Shown here one piece after another: positions 45,332 to 54,290 of a stretch of 64,000 nt of DNA. This DNA is from Candidatus Reidiella endopervernicosa (GTDB lineage: Bacteria; Pseudomonadota; Gammaproteobacteria; GCF-013343005): NCBI RefSeq assembly GCF_013343005.1, contig NZ_CP054491.1, positions 2,524,501 through 2,588,500 of the forward strand, read 5' to 3'. A program made the translations under genes and the position numbers. The stretch's first letter is position 1. Each line of letters begins with the position of its first letter. Under the pieces are notes generated by a model. That model made no database searches, was not told the DNA's origin, and saw only the letters and a list, made by a program, of their open reading frames with translations.

Positions 45332-45367
45332 GGTCCCGTATGAAATCTGATGGGTTGAACCGTAAAA

Positions 45368-48300
45368 CTAAGGCCCAACCACCGCACGGGTGAACTGTGC
45401 AATCGAGGCTCGTGCATTGTCGTAGTCACGCAACCACTGGAAGCCGGTATAGGCCTCGGCACCGGTAGTAATCACCTTGAACCCCTTATCGACCATCTTG
45501 ACCCCTTCTGCAACACGTTCACCCGCAACGGCACCGCCCTTGATCGTGGCGATCACCACCAGTCCCTGACCGATCACATCAAAACCCAGATCGATATCGG
45601 CCTTGTAGAGTTCAAGGTCGAGCTGTTGGTTGGTCACCTGACGTTTGAATTCAGCAATCTCTGCGTAGCGATTCCTGATCAACAGATTCGAACCACCACT
45701 TTCGGATATCTTTCCGTTGCCCCATGCATTTGCCGCTGCCGTGATCGCAGTTTGTGCCTGCTTGCGATCCTCACCCATCAAGCCGGTCACAAGCTGACCC
45801 TTCCACGGTTTTCCGGCGATATCGACAACACCCTTCATCAGGATCTTCTTCAACCAGTACCAGGCAACATGTTTATGGTGGGCGACGGTGCCACGCATCA
45901 CCGACACGAAGTTCTTCTTCAGCTGTGCCATCACGAACTGTGCAACACGACCCTTAATCGCCTTGCCACCCATCAATGCAAAGTTCCCCGCCTTGAAGCC
46001 GGCCGACTTAGACATCTCATCAATCTTGAGTTTTTTATCATCGAACAGATCAATATTGGCCAGGTTGGCGAGGCCATCCATCACGTTAACCAGCGAATCG
46101 GCGAACTGTTCGGCCGCATGGTTGGCAAGATCATCACCTTCTCGCAGGGCTGCCATCAGCAGGCCGACGCGGACCAACTGATTGCGATGCAGCTCCACCT
46201 CCGCATTATTGGCGGCCGCTGCAATCTTCATCGGGAAGTAGGTAGAGAGTAGCTGTCTGATCGCACCAGCCTGATAGCCGTAGTGTTTTTTCTCCATCTC
46301 ACGTACCGCGGCACGGGCATTGGTGACGAAGTAATCGGTATCCTTGTCGTATGCGCTCACTTTGAGCGGTTCGGAGAGCACAAACTCGGCAGGACCAACA
46401 CTCTTGGCAGGATCACCATAGATCAGTTCAAACTGACCATCCGCGTTACTCTGCGCCTCCACCAACACCCGTTTCTCTTTATCGACAAGGCGAATAAAGA
46501 GACCATTGATCGGCAGCACCTCCGGCATCACCACTGTCCCGTATACGCCCTTCCCGACGGGATAGACCACCTGCCCCTTCACAACGCCATTGTTGATATC
46601 GGCCAGCGCGATGGGAATCGATTGTTGTGGGGCGTAGCCATTACGTTCAAGCTGCAGTTCAAGCTCGGCAAGGCCGAGCAGACCCGCCTTCACCTGCACC
46701 ACAAGCTCTTGCTTCTTGAGCTTGGCACGTGCGGTAAAGCGCACCTGTGGCGCCCACTTGCCCGCCTGCATCACCTCCTGTGTTATTCGTGGTGGAAGAT
46801 ACTCCACCAGCATACGACCCTCACCATCAGTAACCTGACCATTGGGGAAACGCAGCTCACCCTTTTGCGGCAACCGCTCCCAGAACGAGAGATCGACCCT
46901 CTCTCCGACAACCGCTTCACCCTCGCCATCGCTGAAACGCACTTCCATTGAGACAGCCGTCGCACCGTCGAGCACGATACCCTGCTCAAACGTGGCACCG
47001 CTACGCACCAGCTCAAAGCTTGGTGATAGCTCCTGTTTTTTGACATGGATCGTCTCCGGTGCTGGTGCACCTCCACCGCCACCGCGCAGTGAGAAGCGCG
47101 CAATACGCATATCCATGTAGCTGACGTAGATCGAACCGCGGTGGAACCAGAAATTTTTCGACCAGGCCTTGTCACGTGAACTTGTAATCGCCTTTCCCGT
47201 CAGCAGATCGATCTCTTTGAGTTTACGGCCCGCCCTGGGGCGACTGTAACGGAAATGCTGCGATTCGAGGCCCAGCGAGGCGACATAACTGAAGTCACGC
47301 AGTACCCGTTTCGCGTGGAAGTAGTAACCACGCCGATCCCCAGCCAATAACGATCGTCGGGTACCACTGGCGAGCGTCTTGTCATCCATTGAAGTCAGTT
47401 TGTTACCGGCAGGCAGCTTTCTGAGCAGCGTAACCTTGCCATCACCCGGTGCAACACTGATAACGGCCTTGAGCCAGTTCTTTCCGGTTACCTTCACGTG
47501 CAGTGTGCCGTCGGAAGCCTGAACCATCCCCTCTGCATGGGTATAGTCACTACCGACACCAGCCACCTGCGCCACGATCTCGAGTTTGCTCTCTGTAGGG
47601 GAGAACCTCGCTACTACCAGTCGGCTGCCCGATACACCCTTGGGTGGCCGCGCCTCGGCGATGAAGTAGACCCAGTCACGGATCACGATGGGCGGGTTGT
47701 GGTAGATCCACTTGTTGATCTCCTGCCAGACGGGGGGTTGATCGCGATCCATCTCCGGTTTGGCATCGGCATTGAGATCAGCAGCCGTTCTGAAGCGGCG
47801 GCTATAGCTGAACGCACCATGCGACTGGATAAACGCTCCGCTCTTGTTGTACTCGATAATATTGCCGAGCCAGATGGCGTAGAGATGGCCCTGACTATCA
47901 ACAAAGAGCGGGCGAGGATAGCCACGAGAACCATGTTTTGGATCGTCCTTGCCCAGATCGTACTTCGCCGAGAGCCGTCCACTGGGCGAGAAGCGAGCCA
48001 GCACCTTCTTCCTGTCGTGGCTGAGCTGTCCATAGATATTGCCCTGCCGATCGGTCATAAAGGCGATAAAATTCTGCTTGGGATCCTTGATCGGTGACTG
48101 TAGACGCCCTGCCGGCTCAATATCGTAGACAAAGGCGTAGAAGGAGAGGCGCTTGGAGAAGGAACCAACCTGCGGGAAGTTGGCATCCTGAAAGGTGACG
48201 GTCACCTCATTCATACCGCTTTTGACCGGGATTACTGCCTTTTTCCTACTCAATCCTCCCACATCACGACTCAGCTGGCCGGTGGCACTCATGCGTATAT

Positions 48301-48583
48301 CGTAATGTTTTCCCTCAGGCAGTTTACCGAAATACTCATGGACCGCACCGATATCGCATCGCACCACCACCTCCGGTGTTGTACCCTCGGAAACGGCAAC
48401 CACCACCGCCTCACGATACTCGATCAGTTCCGGTTTTCGATTGAAAACCCGCACCATGCCTGTCTCATCGACATCCTGGATAATGCAGTCGCGGAAGAAA
48501 TCCTCCTTGGCGTAAACGGAACTGCTCGAAACAACGATCAGTAAGGGAACTAGCAACAGATATCGAGATAGATTAATTATCAT
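45368..48583 (-). CDS. Large secreted protein with beta-propeller-like N-terminal part, function unknown
   Basis: A 1,071-residue exported protein (signal YLLLVPLLIVVSSSSVYAKE). Residues about 140-510 contain repeated units like ITDRQGNIYGQLSHD, ARFSPSGRL, FVDSQGHLYAIWLGN and RFSPTESKLEIVAQV, which suggest a beta-propeller. The middle has Ig or carboxypeptidase-regulatory-like strands (NGLFIRLVDKEKRVLVEAQSNADGQFEL). The C-terminal 300 residues are helical with hydrophobic stretches (GFDVIGQGLVVIATIKGGAVAGERV). I do not recognise a family. It begins four bases inside the preceding gene's stop (ATGA overlap), so it belongs to the same operon as the upstream exported proteins. Confidence 0.8.
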   Translation of the reverse strand: MIINLSRYLLLVPLLIVVSSSSVYAKEDFFRDCIIQDVDETGMVRVFNRKPELIEYREAVVVAVSEGTTPEVVVRCDIGAVHEYFGKLPEGKHYDIRMSATGQLSRDVGGLSRKKAVIPVKSGMNEVTVTFQDANFPQVGSFSKRLSFYAFVYDIEPAGRLQSPIKDPKQNFIAFMTDRQGNIYGQLSHDRKKVLARFSPSGRLSAKYDLGKDDPKHGSRGYPRPLFVDSQGHLYAIWLGNIIEYNKSGAFIQSHGAFSYSRRFRTAADLNADAKPEMDRDQPPVWQEINKWIYHNPPIVIRDWVYFIAEARPPKGVSGSRLVVARFSPTESKLEIVAQVAGVGSDYTHAEGMVQASDGTLHVKVTGKNWLKAVISVAPGDGKVTLLRKLPAGNKLTSMDDKTLASGTRRSLLAGDRRGYYFHAKRVLRDFSYVASLGLESQHFRYSRPRAGRKLKEIDLLTGKAITSSRDKAWSKNFWFHRGSIYVSYMDMRIARFSLRGGGGGAPAPETIHVKKQELSPSFELVRSGATFEQGIVLDGATAVSMEVRFSDGEGEAVVGERVDLSFWERLPQKGELRFPNGQVTDGEGRMLVEYLPPRITQEVMQAGKWAPQVRFTARAKLKKQELVVQVKAGLLGLAELELQLERNGYAPQQSIPIALADINNGVVKGQVVYPVGKGVYGTVVMPEVLPINGLFIRLVDKEKRVLVEAQSNADGQFELIYGDPAKSVGPAEFVLSEPLKVSAYDKDTDYFVTNARAAVREMEKKHYGYQAGAIRQLLSTYFPMKIAAAANNAEVELHRNQLVRVGLLMAALREGDDLANHAAEQFADSLVNVMDGLANLANIDLFDDKKLKIDEMSKSAGFKAGNFALMGGKAIKGRVAQFVMAQLKKNFVSVMRGTVAHHKHVAWYWLKKILMKGVVDIAGKPWKGQLVTGLMGEDRKQAQTAITAAANAWGNGKISESGGSNLLIRNRYAEIAEFKRQVTNQQLDLELYKADIDLGFDVIGQGLVVIATIKGGAVAGERVAEGVKMVDKGFKVITTGAEAYTGFQWLRDYDNARASIAQFTRAVVGP

Positions 48584-48915
48584 TTCTTATCGATCTCCTC
48601 AATTATCTGTTCCAGCTCATCGCCTGCCTGCTCCAGCGTATCGCCGAGCGATTCAAACAGTCCCGCCTGACGGATCTTGAATTTCACCCGCTTGAGCCGT
48701 TTTTTACCCACTGAGAGATCGACCCACGCCTTACCGACTGGCAGCGTCTCCTCAGCCGTTTTCAGTTTGAGCCAGAATGCCACTTCAGAGCGCCCCGATT
48801 TCAACTTCAGCGTGGTGCGTTTCACCGCTCCCTTACGTCCGGGCAGATACCAGTGGGCAATGATCTCTCCACCCTCAGGCGCCTCAATTTTGCCCACAGC
48901 ACCAATCGGCGCCAT
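48580..48915 (-). CDS. Small protein or displaced C-terminal domain of the preceding gene
   Basis: From the ATG at 48915 (MAPIGAVGKIEAPEGGE) the frame gives 111 residues, without a signal peptide. The content (GGEIIAHWYLPGRKGAVKRTTLKLKSGRSEVAFWLKLK) is of the same kind as the domain in the upstream protein (GEKLTAKWYRLD...FSFTPDKAGWRQGLYRVVIEG). The two frames overlap by 32 bases and are offset by one base. I therefore think this is the second domain of one protein, separated by a frameshift near 48900-48920, where ATGCATG occurs. A separate translationally coupled gene is the alternative. Ends ELEQIIEEIDKK. Confidence 0.55.
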   Translation of the reverse strand: MAPIGAVGKIEAPEGGEIIAHWYLPGRKGAVKRTTLKLKSGRSEVAFWLKLKTAEETLPVGKAWVDLSVGKKRLKRVKFKIRQAGLFESLGDTLEQAGDELEQIIEEIDKK

Positions 48916-49954
48916 GCATTGAGAACTTCTTGCTCTTACCCTTCGGCCCCTTCTTGCCAAGTTTTTTGGCGAGGTAGGCATCAACTATTTTAATCGCCGG
49001 CACGGGGGGTGACTTCACACTCTTTTTAGGCGTTGTAGTCGCAGCAGAGACCTTGGGACGTTTCACCTCGGGTGCAACGCCCACCTCCTGTGGAGGTCGA
49101 CTGGTGGCCACACGAGGACGTGGTGCCGCCTCCACCTCGACCAGTTTTGGTGCATTCTCTTCAACACTAAAATCGATCGATGCCACTTCAACCTGTACAG
49201 GCAAGGGAGTAATGAGCTGCTCAGGCAATTTAGCTGGTTGTGGTAAGCCGATGACAAAATCGACCTCGGTGAGTGATCTGCCCCGCCCCTCAATGACAAC
49301 TCGGTAGAGCCCCTGTCGCCAGCCGGCTTTATCGGGTGTGAACGAGAATTGCCCCTTGTCGCTACGTTTTTGTAGTTTTGCCGATGCAGAGGCAAATGGT
49401 TTCTTTGATGCGGTATCGAGGCGATACCATTTGGCGGTCAGCTTCTCTCCGGGAATGCCGTGTTCATATTCATACCGAAGGTGGATCGTTGAGGTGGTAA
49501 GGGGAAACTGATTGGAGGCCTTGGCTAACTCTCCATCACGACCGATACCAGCAGTGAAGAGTTGAATGAACCTGATATCGGCTTGCGGTGCCTGACGACG
49601 CTGTTTGGCTACCGCTTGCTCTATCGTTGAGCGGGACTTGGTGCTACTAGCCAGACGTTTAAGCAGATCCTGACGAGTCGACTCATTACCGCTCTTCACC
49701 CAGGCGAATGTCAGTGCTTCGATGACGGCTTCATCCGCAAAGAGCTGAGTAGTTTGTTGTTCAAGACTATCCTCAACCGCACGACCGGAGAGCGTTTCCA
49801 GAGGGTCACCGCTCTCACGAGTGCTTCTGCTCAGCCAAGCCTCGGCACCACGTTGATCACGCTTCTCCACCATCTGCAGAAGCGTTTCAAACTCACCTGC
49901 CCCCGCGAGGAGCGGCAGCAGCAGTAACGATATGAACAGTGCGATCACTCTCAC
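48884..49954 (-). CDS. Exported protein of unknown function, probably truncated by a frameshift
   Basis: A 356-residue frame with a clear signal peptide (VIALFISLLLLPLLAGAG). The helical N-terminal half (EFETLLQMVEKRDQRGAEAW) is followed by a beta domain (LRYEYEHGIPGEKLTAKWYRL to GLYRVVIEGRGRSLTEVDFVIGLP) and a Pro/Lys-rich linker (PRVATSRPPQEVGVAPEVKR). The last residues after KGKSKKFSM (HGADWCCGQN) do not look native, while the next frame continues with a matching domain. Start overlaps the upstream gene by four bases. Confidence 0.7.
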   Translation of the reverse strand: MRVIALFISLLLLPLLAGAGEFETLLQMVEKRDQRGAEAWLSRSTRESGDPLETLSGRAVEDSLEQQTTQLFADEAVIEALTFAWVKSGNESTRQDLLKRLASSTKSRSTIEQAVAKQRRQAPQADIRFIQLFTAGIGRDGELAKASNQFPLTTSTIHLRYEYEHGIPGEKLTAKWYRLDTASKKPFASASAKLQKRSDKGQFSFTPDKAGWRQGLYRVVIEGRGRSLTEVDFVIGLPQPAKLPEQLITPLPVQVEVASIDFSVEENAPKLVEVEAAPRPRVATSRPPQEVGVAPEVKRPKVSAATTTPKKSVKSPPVPAIKIVDAYLAKKLGKKGPKGKSKKFSMHGADWCCGQN

Positions 49955-50178
49955 TGCTGCGATCCCTTGTCCGCTTTTGTCGATGATTTCTTTTTATCAG
50001 AGCTCTTGGCTGGCTTGATCGGGACCGTCTTGATGATTACAGCACCCGCCTCATAGTCCTTGCTATCGATCGAGGCCGCGGAGATGGGGGTTGAGAATAT
50101 GAGCGTAAACAACAGCGTACTGAAGAGCATTGCCGAGTTTCGCTGCACACAGACAGGTGCGGCGCTGGAGAGCAGCAT
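49951..50178 (-). CDS. Small exported lysine-rich protein
   Basis: A 75-residue frame with a hydrophobic signal-like segment (SAMLFSTLLFTLIFSTPISAAS) and a charged Lys/Ser tail (PIKPAKSSDKKKSSTKADKG). The TGA stop overlaps the ATG of the next gene, suggesting it is the first gene of the envelope operon. An alternative start at the Met of MLFSTLLF (about residue 17) would give a more compact signal peptide. No family recognised. Confidence 0.5.
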   Translation of the reverse strand: MLLSSAAPVCVQRNSAMLFSTLLFTLIFSTPISAASIDSKDYEAGAVIIKTVPIKPAKSSDKKKSSTKADKGSQQ

Positions 50179-50435
50179 GGATGAGCCTCTTTTTTATCTT
50201 TGTTAGGGAACCGCCGTCACGCTCTACCCCGCAAATATGGCGAAAAGTGAACTGACAGAGGTTGCCGGAGTCTTAGTCAAAAGCTACGCCGCCCCCCTGG
50301 CATGTCAACGCGGATAACGTTTTAAAACTATCAGGTAAAGATCGACCAAATGGTGCCGATTTCTATACTAGAAATGGTGTTAATCGACATTAATCAATCC
50401 CCCTCGACAGAGGTGGATAAGGAAACGAAAGATCG

Positions 50436-50906
50436 ATGAAAAAGATAGGGTGGCAACTACTGATATTACTGCTCATTACAGGTGGTGCAGAGGCGGGACG
50501 TGAGACCTACCTGATGAACAGCACACCAGACTCACTCAAGGTGTTTGTCGACTCAAATAACGTCACCCTTGTAAAAGAGGCGCTAGAGAAAATCGTCTAC
50601 AAACGGTTACGTGCGTGGAATATTACACCCGTGGCTGGCTTCGCATCGGCCGATAACAAAGAGGTCGACCTCAACATCATTGTCGATGGCAAGATGTTCA
50701 ACAAAGCCGATAGCAGTGCCTTTCTGGTCAACGTCTATTTCGGCACCAAGGTTGAACGCTACGGTTTTGTCAGTACCGAAACGGCCTGTCACAAGTTTGG
50801 CTATGCACGGGAGAAAGCGGTACTGGAAGCGGTCAATCAATGTCTCGATGAGATACTACCCAGCTACATCAAGGCGAATCAGATCACCCCGGCTGTAGAG
50901 CAGTAA
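50436..50906 (+). CDS. Small periplasmic protein, function unknown
   Basis: A 156-residue protein with signal peptide (IGWQLLILLLITGGAEAG) and a mature domain of mixed alpha/beta character (TPDSLKVFVDSNNVTLVKEAL, VDLNIIVDGKMFNKADSSAFL, VNVYFGTKVERYGFVSTETACHKFG). The start (ATGAAAAAGATA) follows the ribosome site AAGGAAA. It stands alone on the plus strand, divergent from the envelope operon across a 257-base gap and convergent with the PilZ gene. No family recognised. Confidence 0.75.
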   Translation: MKKIGWQLLILLLITGGAEAGRETYLMNSTPDSLKVFVDSNNVTLVKEALEKIVYKRLRAWNITPVAGFASADNKEVDLNIIVDGKMFNKADSSAFLVNVYFGTKVERYGFVSTETACHKFGYAREKAVLEAVNQCLDEILPSYIKANQITPAVEQ

Positions 50907-50909
50907 CAA

Positions 50910-51518
50910 CTAGACTTCGTCAGGAAAACGCTGCTCGTGCAGCTCAACGGTCTGCTTGTGCAGCAGATGTTTAACTAGCAGATCCCGATCACTATCACGA
51001 ATAGTATCCATCTCAACCGAGATGTAATAGGGCTGCTCCCCCTCATCCTTCAGGTCGGTCGTCGAACTGACGACTCGACCGATAAAACGAATACCAATCT
51101 GGGTTGGGAAAAGCACCAGTCGCACCTCCAACATGTCATCACGATTGAAGGGATTCGCCGAGAAGAAGGCGACTCCACCGGCACTCAAATTGACCGGTCG
51201 TGATGGGCAGTCGATTCCGGTCAACTCCTCGACCGCCATCAGTCCCGCCAGGATGTTCATCTTCTTATCGACCTCTTTGAGGAAGGCAGCAATCGTTGGA
51301 GAACTTTTACTGATCGTTCTCAGCTGCATATCCATTGTTCTGCTGGAGGTCGCGAATTTTGCCGCCACTGAGAAGCGGTCGGGTTGATCGGAGTGGATAC
51401 GCGCCCTGACCGTCTCCAGCTCATCGCTCTGGAGCTGACGGAAATCGATGGCAACACTGTCGTTAAGCCTGAAGAATTCCCTGCGGTCGGCGCTGCTCTT
51501 GTTTTCACTATCCTGCAT
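50910..51518 (-). CDS. PilZ-domain protein
   Basis: From the ATG at 51518 (MQDSENKSSADRREFFRLND) the protein has 202 residues. The RREFFRLNDSVAIDF segment has the Arg pair of c-di-GMP-binding PilZ domains in an N-terminal flanking position; a later PilZ-like part reads DCPSRPVNLSAGGVAFFSANPF and VRLVLFPTQIGIRFIGRVVSS. It starts just after the motB stop, so it is the third gene of the motor operon. It may tune motor output to c-di-GMP, as YcgR does, but that is inference. Confidence 0.8.
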   Translation of the reverse strand: MQDSENKSSADRREFFRLNDSVAIDFRQLQSDELETVRARIHSDQPDRFSVAAKFATSSRTMDMQLRTISKSSPTIAAFLKEVDKKMNILAGLMAVEELTGIDCPSRPVNLSAGGVAFFSANPFNRDDMLEVRLVLFPTQIGIRFIGRVVSSTTDLKDEGEQPYYISVEMDTIRDSDRDLLVKHLLHKQTVELHEQRFPDEV

Positions 51519-51534
51519 ATCGAATCCGTTACTC

Positions 51535-52941
51535 CTACTCCGAGGGCGGTAGCACCAGCGGTCGCTCAATTCCCAGGCTGGGTAACTCAATAATAGCACC
51601 ATCAAATGAGCCCTCGATTGCAGACTCTTCAAGGCCACCCGTCGGATCCAGGCTTACACCTGAAGGTGTGGGTCGCTCCGGTGTGGCTGGCGCAGGCCCC
51701 TCCGCATCTGTTTTGTCTGGCTGAGGCGCTATCGGTGCTGGCTTGCGACCTGCTCTGATCGCCGCCTCATCGGCGAGTCTCTGTGCCTCAAGCCGTGCTG
51801 CCTCCTTGGCCTGCAGTTCTGCCTCTGCTTTAGCTTTCGCAGCAGCCTCGGCCTTGGCCTTCGCCTCGGACTCAGCCGCTAGTTCTGCCTCAGCACGTGC
51901 CTTGCGATCCCCCTTTTCAAAAGAGGTCGTCTTCTCTACCACGCTATCGCTACGTCCTTTTTTCAGACCACGACGCTGGTCCCCCACAAGCTCTGCCTTC
52001 TTCTCGCTGACCTCTGAGAGTGCGCTGTCATCGACCATCTCATTCTCATCGACAGCGGCATCATCAGGGTTCTGCAGCAGCGTGATCTCTACACGGCGGT
52101 TCTTCTGGCGATTCTCAGCATTGATATTGGGTACCAGGGGGCGAGTGTATCCATGCCCCTCGATCATTAGACGCTCGGGGACGATATGTGAGGTCCAGTT
52201 GAGCTCACCCACAACCGTCGCTGCGCGTGATGAAGAGAGCTCCCAGTTGGATCGGAACTGCGCGGTATCAATCTGAATATCGTCGGTGTGACCCGCCACA
52301 ATGATGCGTCCGGTCGCCTCACGCAGCACATTACCGAGCTTTTCGAGAATGGGAATTGCCTGCCTTTTCAGGAAGGCACTACCGGGACGGAACGAGACCT
52401 TCTCATTGAGACGGATAATGATGCGATCACTCTCCTTCTCGAAATCGACCGCACCCGCCTTGGTCTCTTTCTCGAGTGCAGCGCGAATCTTGTCTGCAAT
52501 GCTCTCCTTGCGTCCATCAGACTTACCCGATTTCTTCTGCTCACTCTGGCGACTGACACCCTGCATTGAGGCTGACTTGATTGGAGTAATGACGCTCTTT
52601 TTATCCTGCGATGTCTGTCCCTTGTCGAGATCGAGGTAGTGCTTCATCTGGTTAGTGGTGTGCTGTTGAACGACTTTCAGCGGGGTAGGGTCGGGGCGTC
52701 CCGGACTGAACTCACGGGCGATGACACTAACACCACGCGGCGTCTCCTTGGATGAGATCTGGCGCTGGACACCAAAGGCGTCCTTCATCGAACCGGCCAC
52801 CTGTTTGTAGTAGTTGACGTCCATCTCTGAGAAGGAGAGCAGCAGTACGAAGAAGCACATCAGCAGTGACATCAAGTCGGCAAAGGTCATGACCCAGCCT
52901 GGCATCCCCGCTTCGCATTTTTTGCACTCTTCCCCTTCCAC
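51535..52941 (-). CDS. motB: Flagellar motor protein MotB with long C-terminal extension
   Basis: Stator subunit with GTG start (MEGEECKKCEAGMPGWVMTF). The membrane span carries the ion-conducting Asp in MTFADLMSLLMCFFVLLLSFSEMD. A periplasmic OmpA-like peptidoglycan-binding domain follows (about residues 190-295; IIVAGHTDDIQIDTAQFRSN and NWELSSSRAATVV, NRRVEITLL). After it, some 170 residues form an Ala/Glu/Lys-rich coiled-coil-like stretch (ARAEAELAAESEAKAKAEAA) and a Pro-rich tail. Normal MotB/PomB proteins end soon after the OmpA domain. Lies 30 bases after motA. Confidence 0.85.
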   Translation of the reverse strand: MEGEECKKCEAGMPGWVMTFADLMSLLMCFFVLLLSFSEMDVNYYKQVAGSMKDAFGVQRQISSKETPRGVSVIAREFSPGRPDPTPLKVVQQHTTNQMKHYLDLDKGQTSQDKKSVITPIKSASMQGVSRQSEQKKSGKSDGRKESIADKIRAALEKETKAGAVDFEKESDRIIIRLNEKVSFRPGSAFLKRQAIPILEKLGNVLREATGRIIVAGHTDDIQIDTAQFRSNWELSSSRAATVVGELNWTSHIVPERLMIEGHGYTRPLVPNINAENRQKNRRVEITLLQNPDDAAVDENEMVDDSALSEVSEKKAELVGDQRRGLKKGRSDSVVEKTTSFEKGDRKARAEAELAAESEAKAKAEAAAKAKAEAELQAKEAARLEAQRLADEAAIRAGRKPAPIAPQPDKTDAEGPAPATPERPTPSGVSLDPTGGLEESAIEGSFDGAIIELPSLGIERPLVLPPSE

Positions 52942-52971
52942 GCGTTAATTCGCCAGACGCACCCGGTGCGA

Positions 52972-54023
52972 TCAGGCGGCCTCGTCGTCGGCGGAGGTGC
53001 GAGCACTTCCTGGTAGATAGGTCATGAGCAGATCGCGCATGACGCGAGGGTTCATCCCCTCCTGGATACCCTGAATCGCCTCCAGGATCAGTGTCTTGTT
53101 TAGTTTCTCCTCATCACTGCGATGAGCCAGCTTGTCGGCGATTGGTAGTGCAAAGGCGGTAGCGATAATAGCGCCGTAGAGGGTAGTGAGTAGCGCAACT
53201 GCCATCGCCGGGCCGATCTTCTTCGGGTCATCCATGTTGGCCAGCATCTGTACCAGACCGATCAGGGTACCGATCATGCCCATCGCGGGTGCCACATCGC
53301 CAAGTGCCTTGAAGATCGCCTGCCCCTTTTCATGGCGTTCGATGGTGCGGTTGATATCGGTGATCAGCATCGCGCGGACAAACTCGGGTTCATGACCATC
53401 GACGCAGAGCTGTACCCCCTTATTGAGGAATGGATTGGTCACCTCCTGGCTCTCCAGTCCCAGTAGGCCCTCTTTACGTGCCACCTCAGCCAGTTGCACA
53501 CCCTGCTCAACCAGATCCTCCGGGGAGTCGCTATTTTTGCGAAAGTTTGTTTTGGGCATCCAAGCCCAAGCAAACAGCAAAACTTCACGCGACCGTTTAT
53601 GCCTGCGGCGCCCCGACCGTCCTGCGTTCGTTGCGTAATCACCTCTTCGCTGCTCTACACAACTCCCTCAGTGACTCTACGCCGACATAAAGCCGCTGCT
53701 GCATCTTCTCCGTCGTTCGCTCGCGCTCTCAACTACGAATAGGCAGACGGCGTCGACTATCGGGGACTAACCGCCTCACTTCGCTCTCCATGGCGGTCAG
53801 CGTTGGCGCTTTCCGATTTATGCAGAAAGGCCTTCAGCGCAATCTTGAAGGCCGCCAGGAAATGGCCCAGGGGAAACTTCATCAGTACGACCAACAGCGA
53901 TCCACCGCCCACGATCAACAGGGAGGGAATATTGATGAAGAGCAGTGCGCTGCCGCCGAGGATAATGGCGGCGGTGATGATGCCGAAGGCACCCAATAAT
54001 CCAATTAGCGTCGCTAAATCCAT
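52972..54023 (-). pseudogene. motA: Flagellar motor protein MotA interrupted by a 283-bp element
   Basis: The 5' part (54023-53803) encodes MDLATLIGLLGAFGIITAAIILG and the first two spans through KAFLHKSESA. The 3' part (53519-52972) continues EDLVEQGVQLAEVARKEGLLGLE, the loop with charged residues, PAMGMIGTLIGLVQMLANMDDP, and the last spans (AVALLTTLYGAIIATAFALPIADKL). Joined with removal of one duplicated base at the junction, the parts give 255 residues, the PomA/MotA length. As it stands the protein ends shortly into the element, so the stator should not work unless another copy exists elsewhere. Confidence 0.88.
53520..53802 (+). mobile_element. Copy 3 of the repeated element, in motA
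   Basis: 283 bp, same ends (CCGGGGAG / GGTCAGCG) as the other copies; one C is missing from the CCGCCC run near its end. It is in reverse relative to motA. Here the flanks total one base too many for the reading frame, consistent with a one-base (T) duplication, the only hint of target duplication among the five copies. The left flank AGATCCT resembles that of copy 2 (AGATCTCCT). Confidence 0.9.
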
Positions 54024-54290
54024 GAATCAGTCCTGAGAGTGAACAAAAAACGTATCGCTGCGATAGAGAGATCGGCCATGACGCACAATTCTTGAGTCTG
54101 ATTTCAGAAATGGCCGTGTCTTTTCAGGCAGATAGCAGATGCAGTTAACGAGCTGCCCGAAGTTATTATTGAGACTGGCCATATCGATAGGACCGCGCGC
54201 AGCCGCAAAATGTTGCATCAATGCTGCAAAGCTTATCCCTAGCCACCGATAGACTCAATCCGAAAAGCGACCCTCTGTTGGGGTAGATAA

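Noticed and set aside
53520-53802. Group I or group II intron
   Set aside because: Orientation relative to host genes differs between copies, the ends do not show GTGYG/AY of group II introns, and no catalytic core is apparent by eye.
54024-54290. Minus-strand 64-residue frame upstream of motA
   Set aside because: No signal, family or composition evidence; the region more likely holds the motA promoter.
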